In this document: positions 33,560 through 47,200 of the stretch, in pieces
How the letters are laid out: each line of letters starts with the position of its first letter
Numbering within the stretch: the first letter of the stretch is position 1
From: Chrysomallon squamiferum
Lineage: Eukaryota; Mollusca; Gastropoda; Neomphalida; Peltospiridae
Assembly: GCA_012295275.1 (NCBI GenBank)
Contig: CM022671.1
Span: 9,074,858-9,138,857, forward strand
DNA length: 64,000 nucleotides
Direction: 5' to 3'
Program-made: the position numbers and the translations under genes
The notes under the pieces: model-generated
Told to the model about the DNA's origin: nothing
The model's input: the letters and a program-made list of their open reading frames with translations, nothing else
Database searches by the model: none

Positions 33560-34020
33560 AATACATATAAAGAACTAAAATATGTAAGAGAATGCAGAAT
33601 AAAAACAAAATACATAGAATTTAGAATTGAACTGTGTAATAGAAAATATTATTTACTTGTGATACATATTATTTAGAATTAAAATGGATAATAAATAGAA
33701 TATAGGATTAAAATGTGGTATATTTGTACTGGAATTAAAATGTGTAATACATAGAATATAGCATTAATATGTAATACATAGTATTTAGAATTAAAATTGG
33801 TAATAAATAGAATAGGATTAACATGTAATACATAATATTACATGTAACACCTGTAATGTATAGTATTTAGAATTAAATTGTGTATTACACGGAATATAGA
33901 ACTGACATATAAAATATAGTATTTAGAATTAAATTGTATAATACATAGAATATAGGATTAACATGTAATGTCTAGTATTTAAAATTTAAAATGGGGTAAT
34001 ACACAGAATATAGAATTAAC
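33560..34020 (+). repeat. 57-bp satellite, longer array in forward orientation
   Basis: About eight diverged copies of a unit containing GTAATACATAGAATATAGGA and AATACATAGTATTTAGAATT. It is the inverted counterpart of the array at 29.7 kb. Confidence 0.82.
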
Positions 34021-34027
34021 CAGTGGT

Positions 34028-34310
34028 ATGCATAGTAAAGAAACTTCATACATTAATGATAAATCATTTCATAAATGGTGAAATGTTGTTCAAAATATTG
34101 TACATTAATGATAATAATAAATATTTTATGTCAAATATTGCACTTAATATTATAAAATAATGAAAATGTTTTATGTAAATACTGTACATACTGATAAGTA
34201 GAGTAAATATTGTACAAATATCAAAATTGATGAAATATTTCATAATACATGAAATGATAATAATTTGTGATGTAATGAATAGAAATGATAAATTGTGGAA
34301 TGTTAGACAT
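34028..34310. repeat. Degenerate repeats beside the satellite array
   Basis: Recurrent ACATTAATGATAA and AAATATTTTATGT-like words in an A/T-only stretch. Confidence 0.4.
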
Positions 34311-36010
34311 CATTAACAGTTAATTATTCACAGCTGATTCATTTTTGTATGACAAAGATAATTCATACAATTCTTTGATTCTTTTTTTCATTACAACAAA
34401 TTTAGCCCCTAAATAGTATACAATCTTGATAGTCTGCTGCATGAGTTACCATTAATTAAAAATATTGTATCTGCCTCTTGATGCTATTTTAAACTTTTGA
34501 TCATTTTATTTCAGGTTTTATTGTCGTATTGCTTTTAATGTTTTCTTTCAACTGTTTTTATCTCCAAACTGCTCTATAATAAGGTGTTAATAGAAAGATT
34601 TTATCAATAAATGGCACTACAATTTTCTTTCTATTAAAAGGTATCATCAAAATACACTTCAGTTTATCTTCGTCATTGCACTTCATGTTTTTATTTTATG
34701 ATATAGCCAAATTGCCCTTGAGTTTATTTCAAGATTTCACCTGATTGCCCTAAACATCTAATGTCTGTTTAACAATTTTATGACTAGAAGACATACAAAT
34801 TTCAGACTTTATAATTTAATCACTTCGTTGGGAGTCTTTACTTAAAAATTGATTTACCTTAATATAGTGTCTCTCAGTGTCTATTTAATAACTGTCTATC
34901 TTGGGATTTTATCATTGCAACACACTAACATGTTGGTCTTTGATTTCAGATTTCATTATGCACTTAATAAAATTATGCTCCACACTGTAATGGAAAAATG
35001 AATTTCTAGAATATCTTCACCATATGGAATAAGATTATTTATTACACCTAATAATAACAGGCACTCTCTTGTTGGGCTGTAAATTTGAACATTAACAGTA
35101 TAAATATCTAGTTGCAGACACTATTCTTTGGCAAATTCAGACATTATTCCAATAAAATAATATTCATGTTATATCACATTTCATGGTGCCCATGACCAGG
35201 CATACTTGAAAATATATTTTTGATGAAAACAAATGAAAAAAGCTTCCATACACTGTCTTATAAAATGTTCTGTTTTTAATGGTTTTCTGGTCAGTTGCTA
35301 TGTCAACAGATAAAATGGGAGATTTGGCTGAAAGATAATTGAATTCTTGTTTTGGCAGCCATATTGGCAGTGTGGATTGAACTGATTGCCTTTTCAATAT
35401 AATTTATACTTGTGAAAATATATTTGTTTTTTAATTCATTGTAAATTGTTATAAACAATACTTTCTAGGTTAACATCTTAGTATCCAAATTTACAGTTTG
35501 ATGATTTACAAAAATATTTTTTTTTCTTCTGTATACCATTATTTTATTTCATTGAATAAATGTAATCTTAAAATTAACAAAAATACTAATATTTTTGTAT
35601 TCTTCAGCAATTATCACAATTTTAGTTGAGTTCATTAACATTCATTAAACAGTAATGACAGAGCTTGCTTTTGTCTTTCTTCCCATAATCAGCAACATGG
35701 TGGAAATTAACTGCACTCATTTGGAGTTATGCTTCCTTGCTTTTCCTTACAAAAGACGTAAATCCCATTAATTAATTATATAGATTATTTTAACCGGCTT
35801 CTTACAGTGAACTGACCTGTTTGCTAAAGCAGCTTATCTACCCTGGCAGAAAGCAGATTGGAATGTCGTTGTTACTGATGGATTATGGCTTAAAGTTAAG
35901 TCAGAGAGAGACTGTTCCCTGGCAGGCTGGCATGCCATGTCTCATTTTTAATTAAACTCACAAAAGGAAATAGTTTGCAGTTTTGTCATCAATACTGGAA
36001 AACAAGTGTC
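34311..36010. other. Intergenic, no gene supported
   Basis: AT-rich. A complex stretch at 35800-35950 follows a CTTCTTACAG acceptor-like site and is open for about 46 codons, but it shows no family similarity. Confidence 0.45.
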
Positions 36011-36014
36011 AAGA

Positions 36015-36016
<2 letters not shown>

Positions 36017-36104
<88 letters not shown>

Positions 36105-36285
36105 AAGAAGAAATACAACAACAACAACATCAATAAAGAGAAGAAAAAGAACAACAAGAACAATAACATTAACAATACTACTACTGCTGCTACTACTACT
36201 ACTACTACTACTACTACTGTTAATAATAATAATAATAAATAATAGTAATAATAGTAACAACAACAACAGTGACAGTAATAATAAT
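36017..36285. repeat. Compound trinucleotide microsatellite
   Basis: Successive pure runs: AAT (36017-36075), AAG (36076-36113), AAC, a mixed AAG/AAC part, then ACT (36177-36218) and AAT again. The long open frames over this region on both strands are artefacts of the repeat. Confidence 0.97.
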
Positions 36286-36980
36286 TAAATAAAAAAGAAT
36301 ATGTTATCTTGAGGGCAGAGTATGTTTTGTAATTTTGAAAATTATTTGTCATTAAAGTGAAAAATCTGTAATATCTTTTAGCATTTTCTTCAGCTTTGAT
36401 GCTTGAAGGAAGGATTGAAGTTTAAATTGGATTAGGTTGATGATTTAATTCGATTTAGCTTGAGATTTAACAGTATCAGCTTAATAAATTTATCTGGTTT
36501 AATAGAACATTAAATTGGATTTTGGGCTGAATATTAAACTGAATTAAATTCAAATACTTAATACAAATTCCATCAAATGAGTACAGTTCGGGCAAATATT
36601 ATATGATCATGATATAAATGTTCAGATTAAATTAAAATGGATTAAATGTCCCATGAAAGCCACAGTTGTCAGTTGTTTATTTTTCTATTGTAGGAACCAG
36701 TTTAAATGTCAATTTGTGAAAAGCTAGTGCTGACTTTTCTATTTGAAAATTTCTACATTTTGTTTGCAAAAAGATAATCCAACACAACAAACTTCTGTCC
36801 TCAAAATATGTTATATTATAATTAACAACTTTGTAAACCTACTTTTATACTGAACAAATTATAACTGTTACTACTGTGGTTGTTATTGTTATAATTTATC
36901 TGTTAAATTTCCATTTTATAATCATTTGGATAAACCTATCAGTTGTCAAAAGTGTTGAAATTTGTAGTGTTCATATATAT

Positions 36981-36981
<1 letters not shown>

Positions 36982-37019
<38 letters not shown>
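36982..37019. repeat. (CA)n microsatellite
   Basis: About 19 perfect CA units. Confidence 0.95.
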
Positions 37020-37021
<2 letters not shown>

Positions 37022-37980
37022 TATTACTATTATTATATTAAAAAAAATTAAATTCACTATCATTTGTCATCTTCTAGCAGCCAGTTATTTTTTAATACAC
37101 CTATTCATACACAGGGAAATCTAAATCACAGTTTATAATACCGGAAGTAACGGTTGGAGCTCTAAAGAGTCCACTAAGGACAGTTGATCCTGAAACCCAT
37201 TAATTCTTAATCAAGTAATCCATCACTATTGATGTTTTGTATTTAATATCATATCAAAAAATAATTAACTGTTTTATTTTACCGAAATAATTTTTATATG
37301 TTTTTAATATAAGCAATGCTGTTGTATAAAGAAGAAACTGAAGAAAAAAAAATCAAGTTAATTTTGTTCTGTCTCTGGGAATGCTGGTCACAGTGATACT
37401 GCAGAGCAAGAATTAATAGATCATTTTAATGGATAACATTTTTTCTAGCTAGCTTCAGCACTAATACTGCCACTGATAAAGCTTGCAACAACAAATCCAA
37501 AAAAAAAAAGGAAAAAAAAAGAAAAAGAAAATGTAATGATTTTGAAGGCTTGCAAAACACTAACAAACAAAATATAGCCAGTATATCAGTCAAAGAAAAA
37601 GATAATAAGCTGTTCTGTGGTTAAAAAAAAATAAAAATAAAATACCATTATTAAGTTGTTACAAAGATTTAGAATCAAATAAAAAATATCCCTTTCAGGA
37701 TTGTATCATTTTGAAAAAACGAAAAAAAACGTTTCCAGTAAGAAATTCTGAAGCAGCAAAGTAGTTAAGATTTTCAGTTTTGGTTTGAACAATGTTGAAT
37801 TATGATGAAGTGCTGAAATGAATGGACTTCATATGGATTCTTTCAAAAATCAAGTTCACCTATTTTCAATATCTATCTATATATATATATATATATAAGA
37901 TTAATTAATAAAATAAAAATCTCCAGAAATGTTTAAAAAGTAACCATTATAAGTTATGTATTTTTATTATCTGCTTTCAG
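37020..37980. other. Upstream flank or first intron of synapsin
   Basis: A/T-rich with short A tracts and an AT run near 37875-37898. It ends in a good acceptor, TATCTGCTTTCAG, so an untranslated synapsin exon may lie further left. Confidence 0.5.
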
Positions 37981-38114
37981 GATTACCAATGAGACCCTAT
38001 GTCTGAGTATTCTTTGTGCTAGGAGGATTCAGCTGCAGAGATCAGCAGTTTGCAGGATCAAATCTGGTCCTTGTTCTTAATAACTTACATTGTGTCCATC
38101 ACAACTCAAACAAT
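37981..38114 (+). promoter_or_regulatory. Synapsin 5' UTR with a short upstream ORF
   Basis: Lies between the acceptor ending at 37980 and the start codon. A five-codon uORF (MRPYV) runs from 37989 to 38006. The frame of synapsin is open upstream of 38115 but has no ATG there. Confidence 0.5.
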
Positions 38115-38386
38115 ATGTCATCCTTCACAAACTTCCGTGATAACTTCTCCTCTGGAATGAACTTCCTGAAACGCAGGTTCAGCTCAGGTGACCTCCAGGG
38201 GGAGCTCAGAGATGATTTCATTCCACCTGCCAATGTCAGGAAAGGACCGTCACCAAGTGCTCCAAGCTCACCATCCAAGTCTTCAGCTCCAGGAATAGGC
38301 AGAACCTTCTCTTCCACTGTGAAGCCATCTTATAACAAGGAAAGATGCAGAACACTTCTTGTAATAGATGACCACCATACAGACTG
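38115..38386 (+). CDS. Syn: Synapsin exon 1 (domains A, B, start of C)
   Basis: Ends two bases into a Trp codon at donor GTCAGT. The frame stays open past the donor to 38582, but that part is hydrophobic intron read-through. Confidence 0.93.
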
Positions 38387-41300
38387 GTCAGTATTGGTCA
38401 TTTTCACACTTCTCTTTCTTCCTTACAGGACAGAATTTACATATCTTCTTCTCCTTACAGTCTGTTACTTTTTAATTCATTTTTCTTCTCCAGCATTTCT
38501 AACTCTTATTACTACTGATATCATTTATTTATTATTATTTTTTTGTTGTATTCAATTTTCATTTATTTTTTTTAATCTATAACATCACAGAAGTTTCTGT
38601 GCACTGTACATAAAAGACAAAAAAAAAAAAATAGACTGATCCTTATTTCATGAGATGTCTTAGTCATTAAAAACATTAAGTCAGTATCTCAGTTTATGCT
38701 TTCCTTACCTTTTATTTGTTTATCAACATTAATGGTCTCATCACTGTAACACTGATGTCTAACCAGAAACCATGTTTGTAGAAACAAATACTGTAATAGT
38801 GTCTGTCAGTTACTGGATGCTTCATTTCAAAGATGGATGAAAATTAATTTCCTTATAAAGTATTTTTTTAGTCTGAAGTAGAACAAGATATGTGTTTCTA
38901 GACATATTCACAGAAAACTGGAATTAAATAAACTTATATGTTTAAATTAATATTATAGAAATGTCATGACCAAATATGCATGGATCATCTGCAAAAATTA
39001 GGACACTAAATGCCCAAATTTGGAGATTACAAGCCAAAATATTTTTGTATCAGATGTCAAAACATGGAAATCTGTTTCCAAAATGTTTATTTATCTGGAC
39101 CTCTTCTTTTTTTTCTTGTGAAATACTGTGTCTGAAACTGTCTCAGTTTTCAATGGAGAAAACTTTCTTAAAATGAAGGAGAAAATCTCTTGCTTACGTA
39201 GTCAGAAAATGCATTAATTTTCAGTCAGATTTCTTCATGATGCTTGCATTGTCATAAAAGTAAGCTTTGCTTTTTCCTTCTATTACATCTTCATTAGCTT
39301 TGTTTTTACTTCTTTTTTAGAAATAAAATAAAATTGTTAAAAATTCCATGGTACTTTCACTTATTATCCAGTAAAAGCATTAGCTAACAAACAAGAAACA
39401 TTACAATAGATCAAACAACAAACAAGTATAAATCTATATTTGCAGCTTTCATAAAGTGCTTTGAATCCATTACTAGTCAAAAACCAGAAATATTTTAACA
39501 AAGGCATTATGTAAGAGATTTATTAACATAGTTTCAAAAAAGAAAAAAGAAAAACTAAATTGATAAGTGAAAAAAAAGAAGAAAATGTTTATATGTCTAC
39601 TGACTTAAGTACTTGTTAGTACTTTTATCTTTCCCTGAACACCAAAAATCCCTCAGACAAATCATATTTGAAGAAGCACAAAAGCTGACAAAGGACTTGA
39701 TTTACAAGTATTTTATTTCTAGTCTGCCTCAGTGAAGGAGAATGAAAACTATAAAAGGAGAGGATTATAAGAGCAAGAAAAAAAATGGAAAATATTTTAT
39801 TATATTTCTGGGTGTTTTTTTTTTAAAAATAATTAATAATATTGTTCAATAATTTTTTTGCAAAGTTTCTACTGTCTATAACTATTTTTCAAGCTAAAAA
39901 TGTATATTAAAAAACCCACAAAATAATATAACATTTTTTAAAAATTGTTCTTCAAAGCCAACTAAAGATCTTTAGTTTTTTATATATAATAGTAATCATT
40001 ATGTAAAAACAGACCTGTTGTAATGATAACAAAAAATTATGACTTATCTCTAGAGAAACAATTCCTTTCTTCTGAAGAATAATTTAAGCATTCATTATTA
40101 AACCATACGAAATGCAGTTACATTTATTTCCTGGTTATTTTAGGTAATATGGTCTCTGATGAACCAACCAGGAAGAATGCAACAATGATTGGCATTAAAC
40201 AGCAAATGTGTACATTGGTGAATTCTAATTATTTTAATAATCATACAGTTAATCATTAATAATATTCCTATTACCTACCTTATACATTCTGTGTCACAGA
40301 GGACAAATGTATATTACTTTTAAAATCTGTAATTAAATAATTTATTTTTTCTTACAGGACAAAATATTTTAGGGGTAAAAAGATCTTTGGAGACTGGGAT
40401 ATACGTGTTGAACAGGTGAGGATTATTTGATGTGTTATTTTTTTGTATTTTTTCTTTTTGTGATCTGCTTGGTGTGATCACCACCATGCATGTTTGATCA
40501 CAGAGAAGGCTTTTTTGTTTCTTGCAAAATATTGTTTAATCTTTCACACTTTTATTTTGCTAACACACCATCAATTCCTTTTGATTACAAAATATATATT
40601 CTTTAATACTGTTCAGCCTTTTCATTGAAGATAAATTTTATTTATTTAATTTTTAAATGTTTTTTTTTGTATTATTATTCTTTTCTTTCCATTTAAATTT
40701 TGCTGATACTTCAACTCTCCAAACCACTGATATAAGAGGATATTAAAATGAAAACTAGAAAGGGTTAACAGACATAATTATCTTTAATAAATACTCAGGA
40801 CAAAGTCTGCCAAGCTTGTAGGTTCCAGTAATTTCAATCATAATGTGTCAACACTAAAGAAGAATTGTTTGTCAGAAAAGTGAACCAGAATCATGTGATA
40901 AAGGGACTTCTGAGATACACAACACCCACAGGTCATTGCCACACACTGTGTTGGTGGTTTCCTTAAACAGTATACAAGGGAGAGAAAATTACTGTCTGCA
41001 CAACAAGACAGATCATTTCAGAGGGTGAATGTCTGGTTAATGGAATGATAAAGAAGTTTGGAAAAACTCTGCAATTTATTAACACAGATTTCTTGTTTGC
41101 TTTGGTTACTATCAAGTTTTTTTGTTTGTCTGAAATTGTGGTCTGTGTATGTGGTTTTAAAACAAATCTGCAGAATACTCCTATTTCACAATTGATTTTT
41201 AGTCATATATATGCTCCACATGTCTGTTTTTAACCATTTGGGTTTTGGTTTCTAAAACTGGGTTTTTGGTTCAAGTATATTACATACTAGTCATGTATTG

Positions 41301-41575
41301 TAAAATGGAGATGCACTGTGACAGCAACTAATGATCTAGAAAACTCAGTTCAAAACTACTTAAAGCTTAAACCTGTCAAAGAAAGGTTTTAAGTTTCTGT
41401 GCAATAAGCTCTGAGAAATGTACTGACATATGATATGAATATTTGTGGAAGAGTTTATGCATATGTAAGCAAATCAGTACATGTGTGTGTGTGTGTGTGT
41501 GTCTTTATTTGTAAATGTGAACATATATTTAATTAAATCTAGAATTGTAGAAACAGAAGAGCATCTTTGTATTTA

Positions 41576-41620
<45 letters not shown>

Positions 41621-42006
41621 CAAGGACCATGGACTCAAGGATTAAATCTTTGTGGTAGACTTAATAGTTTGGTTGGCTGAACAGTTGAAACTGTTTCCTA
41701 CAAACATCCTTGAGAGTAAGTGTATTTGTATTGATTTAACTGTCTGTATGTTTCTTGCCTAGAAAACTAAATGTTTCCAATGGTGACACTTAAATCAATG
41801 GAGAGAATGCACAGGAGACTTTCAGTGATACTTAGAAACAATTGCTGGCAAATACTGACTCAACATTTTTACCATAAATGAAATTGATTGCAGCTTTTTA
41901 TTTTAAATCAGGCTGAATGTTTTTTTTTTTCGAATCACAAAGTGCAGACAAAGTACAGAAAGTTAAACATTAATTTGAGTTGTACTTTACAGTAAACATA
42001 CATACA

Positions 42007-42044
<38 letters not shown>

Positions 42045-44240
42045 ATTAATTTCAGAGGTAAAATATAAAATGTAAAAAAGAACAATAGCTCATTATCTTG
42101 GTTTAAATTATTGAAGACTGATACATCATTTCAGAAATGGACCTTTATTTATTTATTTTTCTTGGCCTTAGCTTCAGTAATTGCTGTGTGAAAGACAAGT
42201 TGTTTTCCTGTCTGCAGAAAGAGGTGGGTTGATAATAAGGCTGCACATAACACAAGAGGTTGCAGGGCCAATCCCCCCCCGACCAGCCACTGCAGTACGA
42301 CCACTGCACGATTGTCTTTTACAGCCACTGCACTGTGACTGACATGTCTAATGGAAGGTGCATATAAAATACAGAAAAAGAGCAGCAAACATCTTCACTC
42401 ATTATCTGCTGGGTCCTATAACACATACACACATATATAATACAATCTAACATACATTATAAATAAGTCAATTTTTTGTTAAATAAAATACCATTTCCTT
42501 CCTTTCTGCCTGCAGCTGTAATATATTCTTTGAATTCCTTTTAATAAGCATCTATCCACTTCAGTGAATTAAAAAATTATAGCATACACATCAACAGTCT
42601 GCGACAGAAATGAGATCTTCAGAAATTAAGTCTGGAAAGAACAGTGATGTTTTATCAGCATCAATTAACCTGTGCCATGACCTTCAACAAAACAAGGAAT
42701 CAAATTTAAAACCTAAACAACATTCATTCTGATATAAAAAAAATAGTTTTTTCTCTGGCTCTGAAATTTCAATACATTTTTTTCTTATTCTGTCATTTTT
42801 ACTTCCAACAACAAGCAGTTCTAATTTTTACACAGATTATTTTTTATTGTCTCTCTAGAACAAGATTATTAATGATGATTATTATACCAGGAATTCCTTC
42901 ATTTAAAAAAAAAAATACAATTAATTTAATTTTTTTTTTTTAAAGAACAAGAAAAAAGGACATAATCTCTATTTAATTGTCTGAATGGCAGACAGGCTGG
43001 CTTCAGTCCTTCCATTTGTCATTTTTATTGCTGCCATATTGTATTGATCAGTTATTTTCAAAAAAAACACCATGTTTTGTTTGTGGATTTATTTCATTCT
43101 GTATTTAGATGTGTATGAAGTGAATTGTTTTGCATTAGGCTGATATTTTCTGACAAATATGTCAATAATGATATTAACATTTATCCATTAAATTAATATT
43201 GTGTTCTGTTGAGACAGGAAAGGTTTTGGTTAGGACTTGTCTACTGATGTGTAACCGTATAGTTATTACATTGCCATTAACATTTTTTTCATTTTTCTTC
43301 TTCTTCTTTATTATTATTATTATTATTATTATTAATTTATTTATTTATTTATTATTTATTTTTTGTTTTTTATACTAAAGTTTCATTTTCATTACCTTGT
43401 TTTTGTCTTTCTTTGGTGTTTTTTTTCTTTCTTCCTCTTTGCTCATTTCATTTTTTCTTTCCTTCTCACCTACTCTTTTACTTCATTTTGTTTTCTCATT
43501 TTAATTATATCTTTTTTTTCTCTTTCCCTTTCTGTTCTTTATTTTTATTTAATTATTTATTTAGTTTTTTGGTTCATTACTGTTTTTTACCCATAAGTTG
43601 TCATTATGTTTTCTTTATTTACGTTCATCTTTAACAACTATTTCTCTTTTTTTTTTCTTTTTTCTTTTGACAATTATTTCTCTTTATTTTTGTTTTATTT
43701 GTTTTATTTTTTTCATATATATCTCTTTTTTTTTTCTCTTTATTAAGTCATGGAATTAATTCTTTTTCTTAATCTTTTATCAAGACTTTTAGTCATAGCC
43801 ATTTTCCTTTCTCTAGTATTTTATCTTTCCATTAGATATTATTTTTCTGCCTTTCATTCTCTTGTTCTTGAGGACATTACTTTGTGACTGAAAAACGTCT
43901 ACATTCTTTCTTTTATTTTAATGGGTTTTTTCTTTATAACATTCGTTTATAGCTTTTACTTGTTTTTTCTCATCCTTATCAATTTTATCCATTTTATTTA
44001 AATAAATAAATAAACTAATATAATATATTTATTTTATGAATTAATCAATAATATATATAAACAAACAAATAATAAAATAAATTTAAAAACAAATAAATAA
44101 ACTAATATAATTAATTTATTTTATGAGTTAATAAATAATATATATAAAAAAACATAATACAATAAATTTAATGACAAATAAAAAACCCAAATAAATTAGA
44201 CATACAAACAAACACACAAATAAAATAAATAAATAAATAT

Positions 44241-44276
<36 letters not shown>

Positions 44277-47200
44277 ACAAGCAAAGAAAGAGAGAAACAA
44301 ACAAACAGATAAGTAAATAAACAAAAAACACAAAAAATAAAGAATTAAAAAATAAAAATTTCTGACAAATCATTTATTATTTAAAACACAGAACAAGTAA
44401 TATGACAGAAACTAACCCTATTTTCATTCCTCCTAAACTGATTATTTTTGAAATCTTCTTATCAGCTCATAATTATAGCAGACACACACACTAAAATAAA
44501 AATACTGGATGTATTCACACATTGACATCAGGCTTGCTGAGATAAGCTTTTGATGCTTATATCAGATACTTTTAACGATAAAAGATTAATTAATTTTATT
44601 GATTTTATTGATCTCCAGAAGCTGTAAAAGAATGATGACACACTGTGAATGTGGAATTTTTTCACTCAGTGAAGTTCTTGAATGTTCAGGATTCTAACAT
44701 GTTTATGCATTAGTTTAATTGTTATTTTTTATGTTAAAGATTTCTTGGATGGGTATGTGCATGAATGTGAAAAATGCAGATTTAAATATTCAACACTGAC
44801 AATATTTCGAGTATACTGACATGTGAATTTGTACGATTTACAAATAAAAAAATTAATTATTTTGTTTAATGATTTCAACATCAAATTATATATATATATA
44901 TATATATATGCTAAAGATACTTTTGAAGATGTACAAAATGTTACTGATTTTCATCTTGGCTTGTCTTGATGAAGATAGCTTAACTTTAAGGTTATTGTTA
45001 TCTGGCTTTCAGCAGGTCCACATATTTTATGATTTTATTTAAAACATAAATAATCCCAAAGTAAACACAAGAGTGATATCATTTACGTAGCCTTTTAACT
45101 TTTGGCATTAATTAACCCATGATTGATTTTGGCTTTGTCTATAAACTTCAGAAAAATTCATCTCTTTGTTCTCATATGAATAGAAAAGGTTATAGATTAA
45201 AAAAGGTTTAGCTTTGGTTTGTCACATATAATGCATATTCAAGACAGATAAATAGTTCAATATATGCATGAAGATATATTTGGTTATAAAATATTAATCA
45301 ATTATTGTTAGATTAAAAACAAAAAATGCTTCGTCTACCAGCTTGGGAATTTATTTTATAAAATTACAGTCAAAGTAGCTGTCATCCAAAAAATATTACA
45401 TTTTCCTTTTTGATGACAGGTTTTGTCCCAAGGTTCTTAAATTTTAATTAAAAAAAAGGGTTTTTCAGCATTTTTTGTTTTACTGCAAATTAGATGGGAA
45501 AATGGCATAATAGCATGCTTATGTAATTGCTTGCATCAATATAAACACATACACAGACATACAAAAACGTGTGCAAACACATGCAGAATGCAAACACTGT
45601 ACACATTTCAAATACACAAACATACACACACACACACACACAAAAAAAACACACATACATTCATTAACCAACACAGAAACAGCAAACAAAAATTCAAACA
45701 TACATGAACACACATGTACAAAAACATATACAAAAACTCAAACAAATTCAAATGCACACGCAAAAACACACACTCAAAAACACACACACTTACAAATGTA
45801 CAAACACAAACGCATTCAAACATACAAATACCAAACACATGTAAAAATACACAAACAGCATACACATTCAGACATACACACACAAACATACACACACATA
45901 CACATACACAAGCATAAACAAACACACACACAGTGGTGTACAGAGGTCTGGTGATGTCTGGAGCCAACTCATTGATTGTATGACCCCAAAGACTTGAGTA
46001 TAAGACCTAATACTGAGAAATATTATCAGAAAGGAAGATACTTTGAATATGTAAACACGGATAAACACTTTATTTGATTTAAATATAACTCAACCAAATT
46101 CGTTAAATCTTTTCTCAGACTGGATGCCCCCCCATTTCAATGCCCAGATCTTAGGCCCATTTGCCCCCCATTGCACGCCACAGACATACATATATACATA
46201 CACCACAAATACGCATACACACATTTTCTTAAATAAAATAGCAGAAGAAAAAACACCTACACAGTGTGCATTACAGCTCTTATGTGTTCTGTGGGTGTAA
46301 GCACGTTCCAAATGAATGAGTGATAGAAGCATTATCAATGAATACATCTTAATGTCAAACATTATTACATAATATTGATCACAGATGAAATCTTATACCT
46401 GGTGTCTCAGAAGCAGTCTCTCTCACAGTCTCGGCTTTCAGGCTTGATAAATCACCTGCTATTTCAGGCACACACACACGTACAAAAAAATAAAATAATG
46501 AAAAAAAATGATTAAAGAGTTTAATAGCACATTTGGCTTTGAAAATATTTTAAATTATTACAGAAAAAATGCATCTGAAATTAGTGATGTGGACTGGATT
46601 GATCTCAACGATTGTGTTAGTAATGAAATAGAAATAATTGAAATTTGTGTCTGTTTTAAGTGGACATTTTGTTGGGTTTTTAAAAAAAAAGGAAAAAAAA
46701 AAAAGCTAGATAATTTATTTATATAATTACAACAAAAGTGAGTGTTATCCAAAACATATTATAATTTCATTTTAGATGACAGCTTTTTTGTTTTTAGTGC
46801 AAATTGAGTTGGTAACTATTTCTGATTATGAAAATTATGTTTTTTAACTGTTGTCTGTTTTGTTCCATTGCAAAACATATCAGTGAGGCAATGAAATGTG
46901 TCGTGACATTTCTGCATGGAATAAACACTTGCAGTTTTCTGTGTGCTTTTTTTATGTTGCTATTAATTACAAATCAATAAATATTTAAATCCTATTTCAC
47001 TTATATCTCCAGGCTGAGTTTTCTGAAATCAACCTTGCTGCTTACTCAGATACAGGATGTATGGTAGATATTCAGGTGGACAGAAATGGTACAAAAGTAG
47101 TAAGGTGAGATTCTTTGGTTTTATTAACATATTGTATTGTACATACATACATAAAAATGAGGTGATCATTAAGATGATGATGAAGATAATGATCATGTAA

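Larger units (their letters stand above)
40416..47012 (+). other. Synapsin intron 2
   Basis: 6,597 bases. Holds microsatellites at 41484-41502 (GT), 41577-41621 (ATT) and 41997-42036 (CATA), a SINE-like block near 42.2 kb, a long pyrimidine tract, a CA-rich block and a hAT-like element, listed separately. No nested coding gene recognised. Confidence 0.85.

Noticed and set aside
36017-36285. Long poly-Asn, poly-Ile, poly-Arg and poly-Leu frames.
   Set aside because: All arise from the trinucleotide repeat; no start context, splice sites or non-repeat coding sequence.
38387-38582. Extension of synapsin exon 1 into a hydrophobic tail.
   Set aside because: The donor at 38387 joins in phase to exon 2, which is clearly homologous to synapsin. 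The tail is T-rich intron.
43363-43634. Phe/Leu/Ser-rich frames resembling membrane proteins.
   Set aside because: Produced by the pyrimidine tract, with no family features.
45541-45967. Frames of over 100 residues rich in Thr/His or Val/Cys.
   Set aside because: Translations of the CA-rich repeat on either strand.
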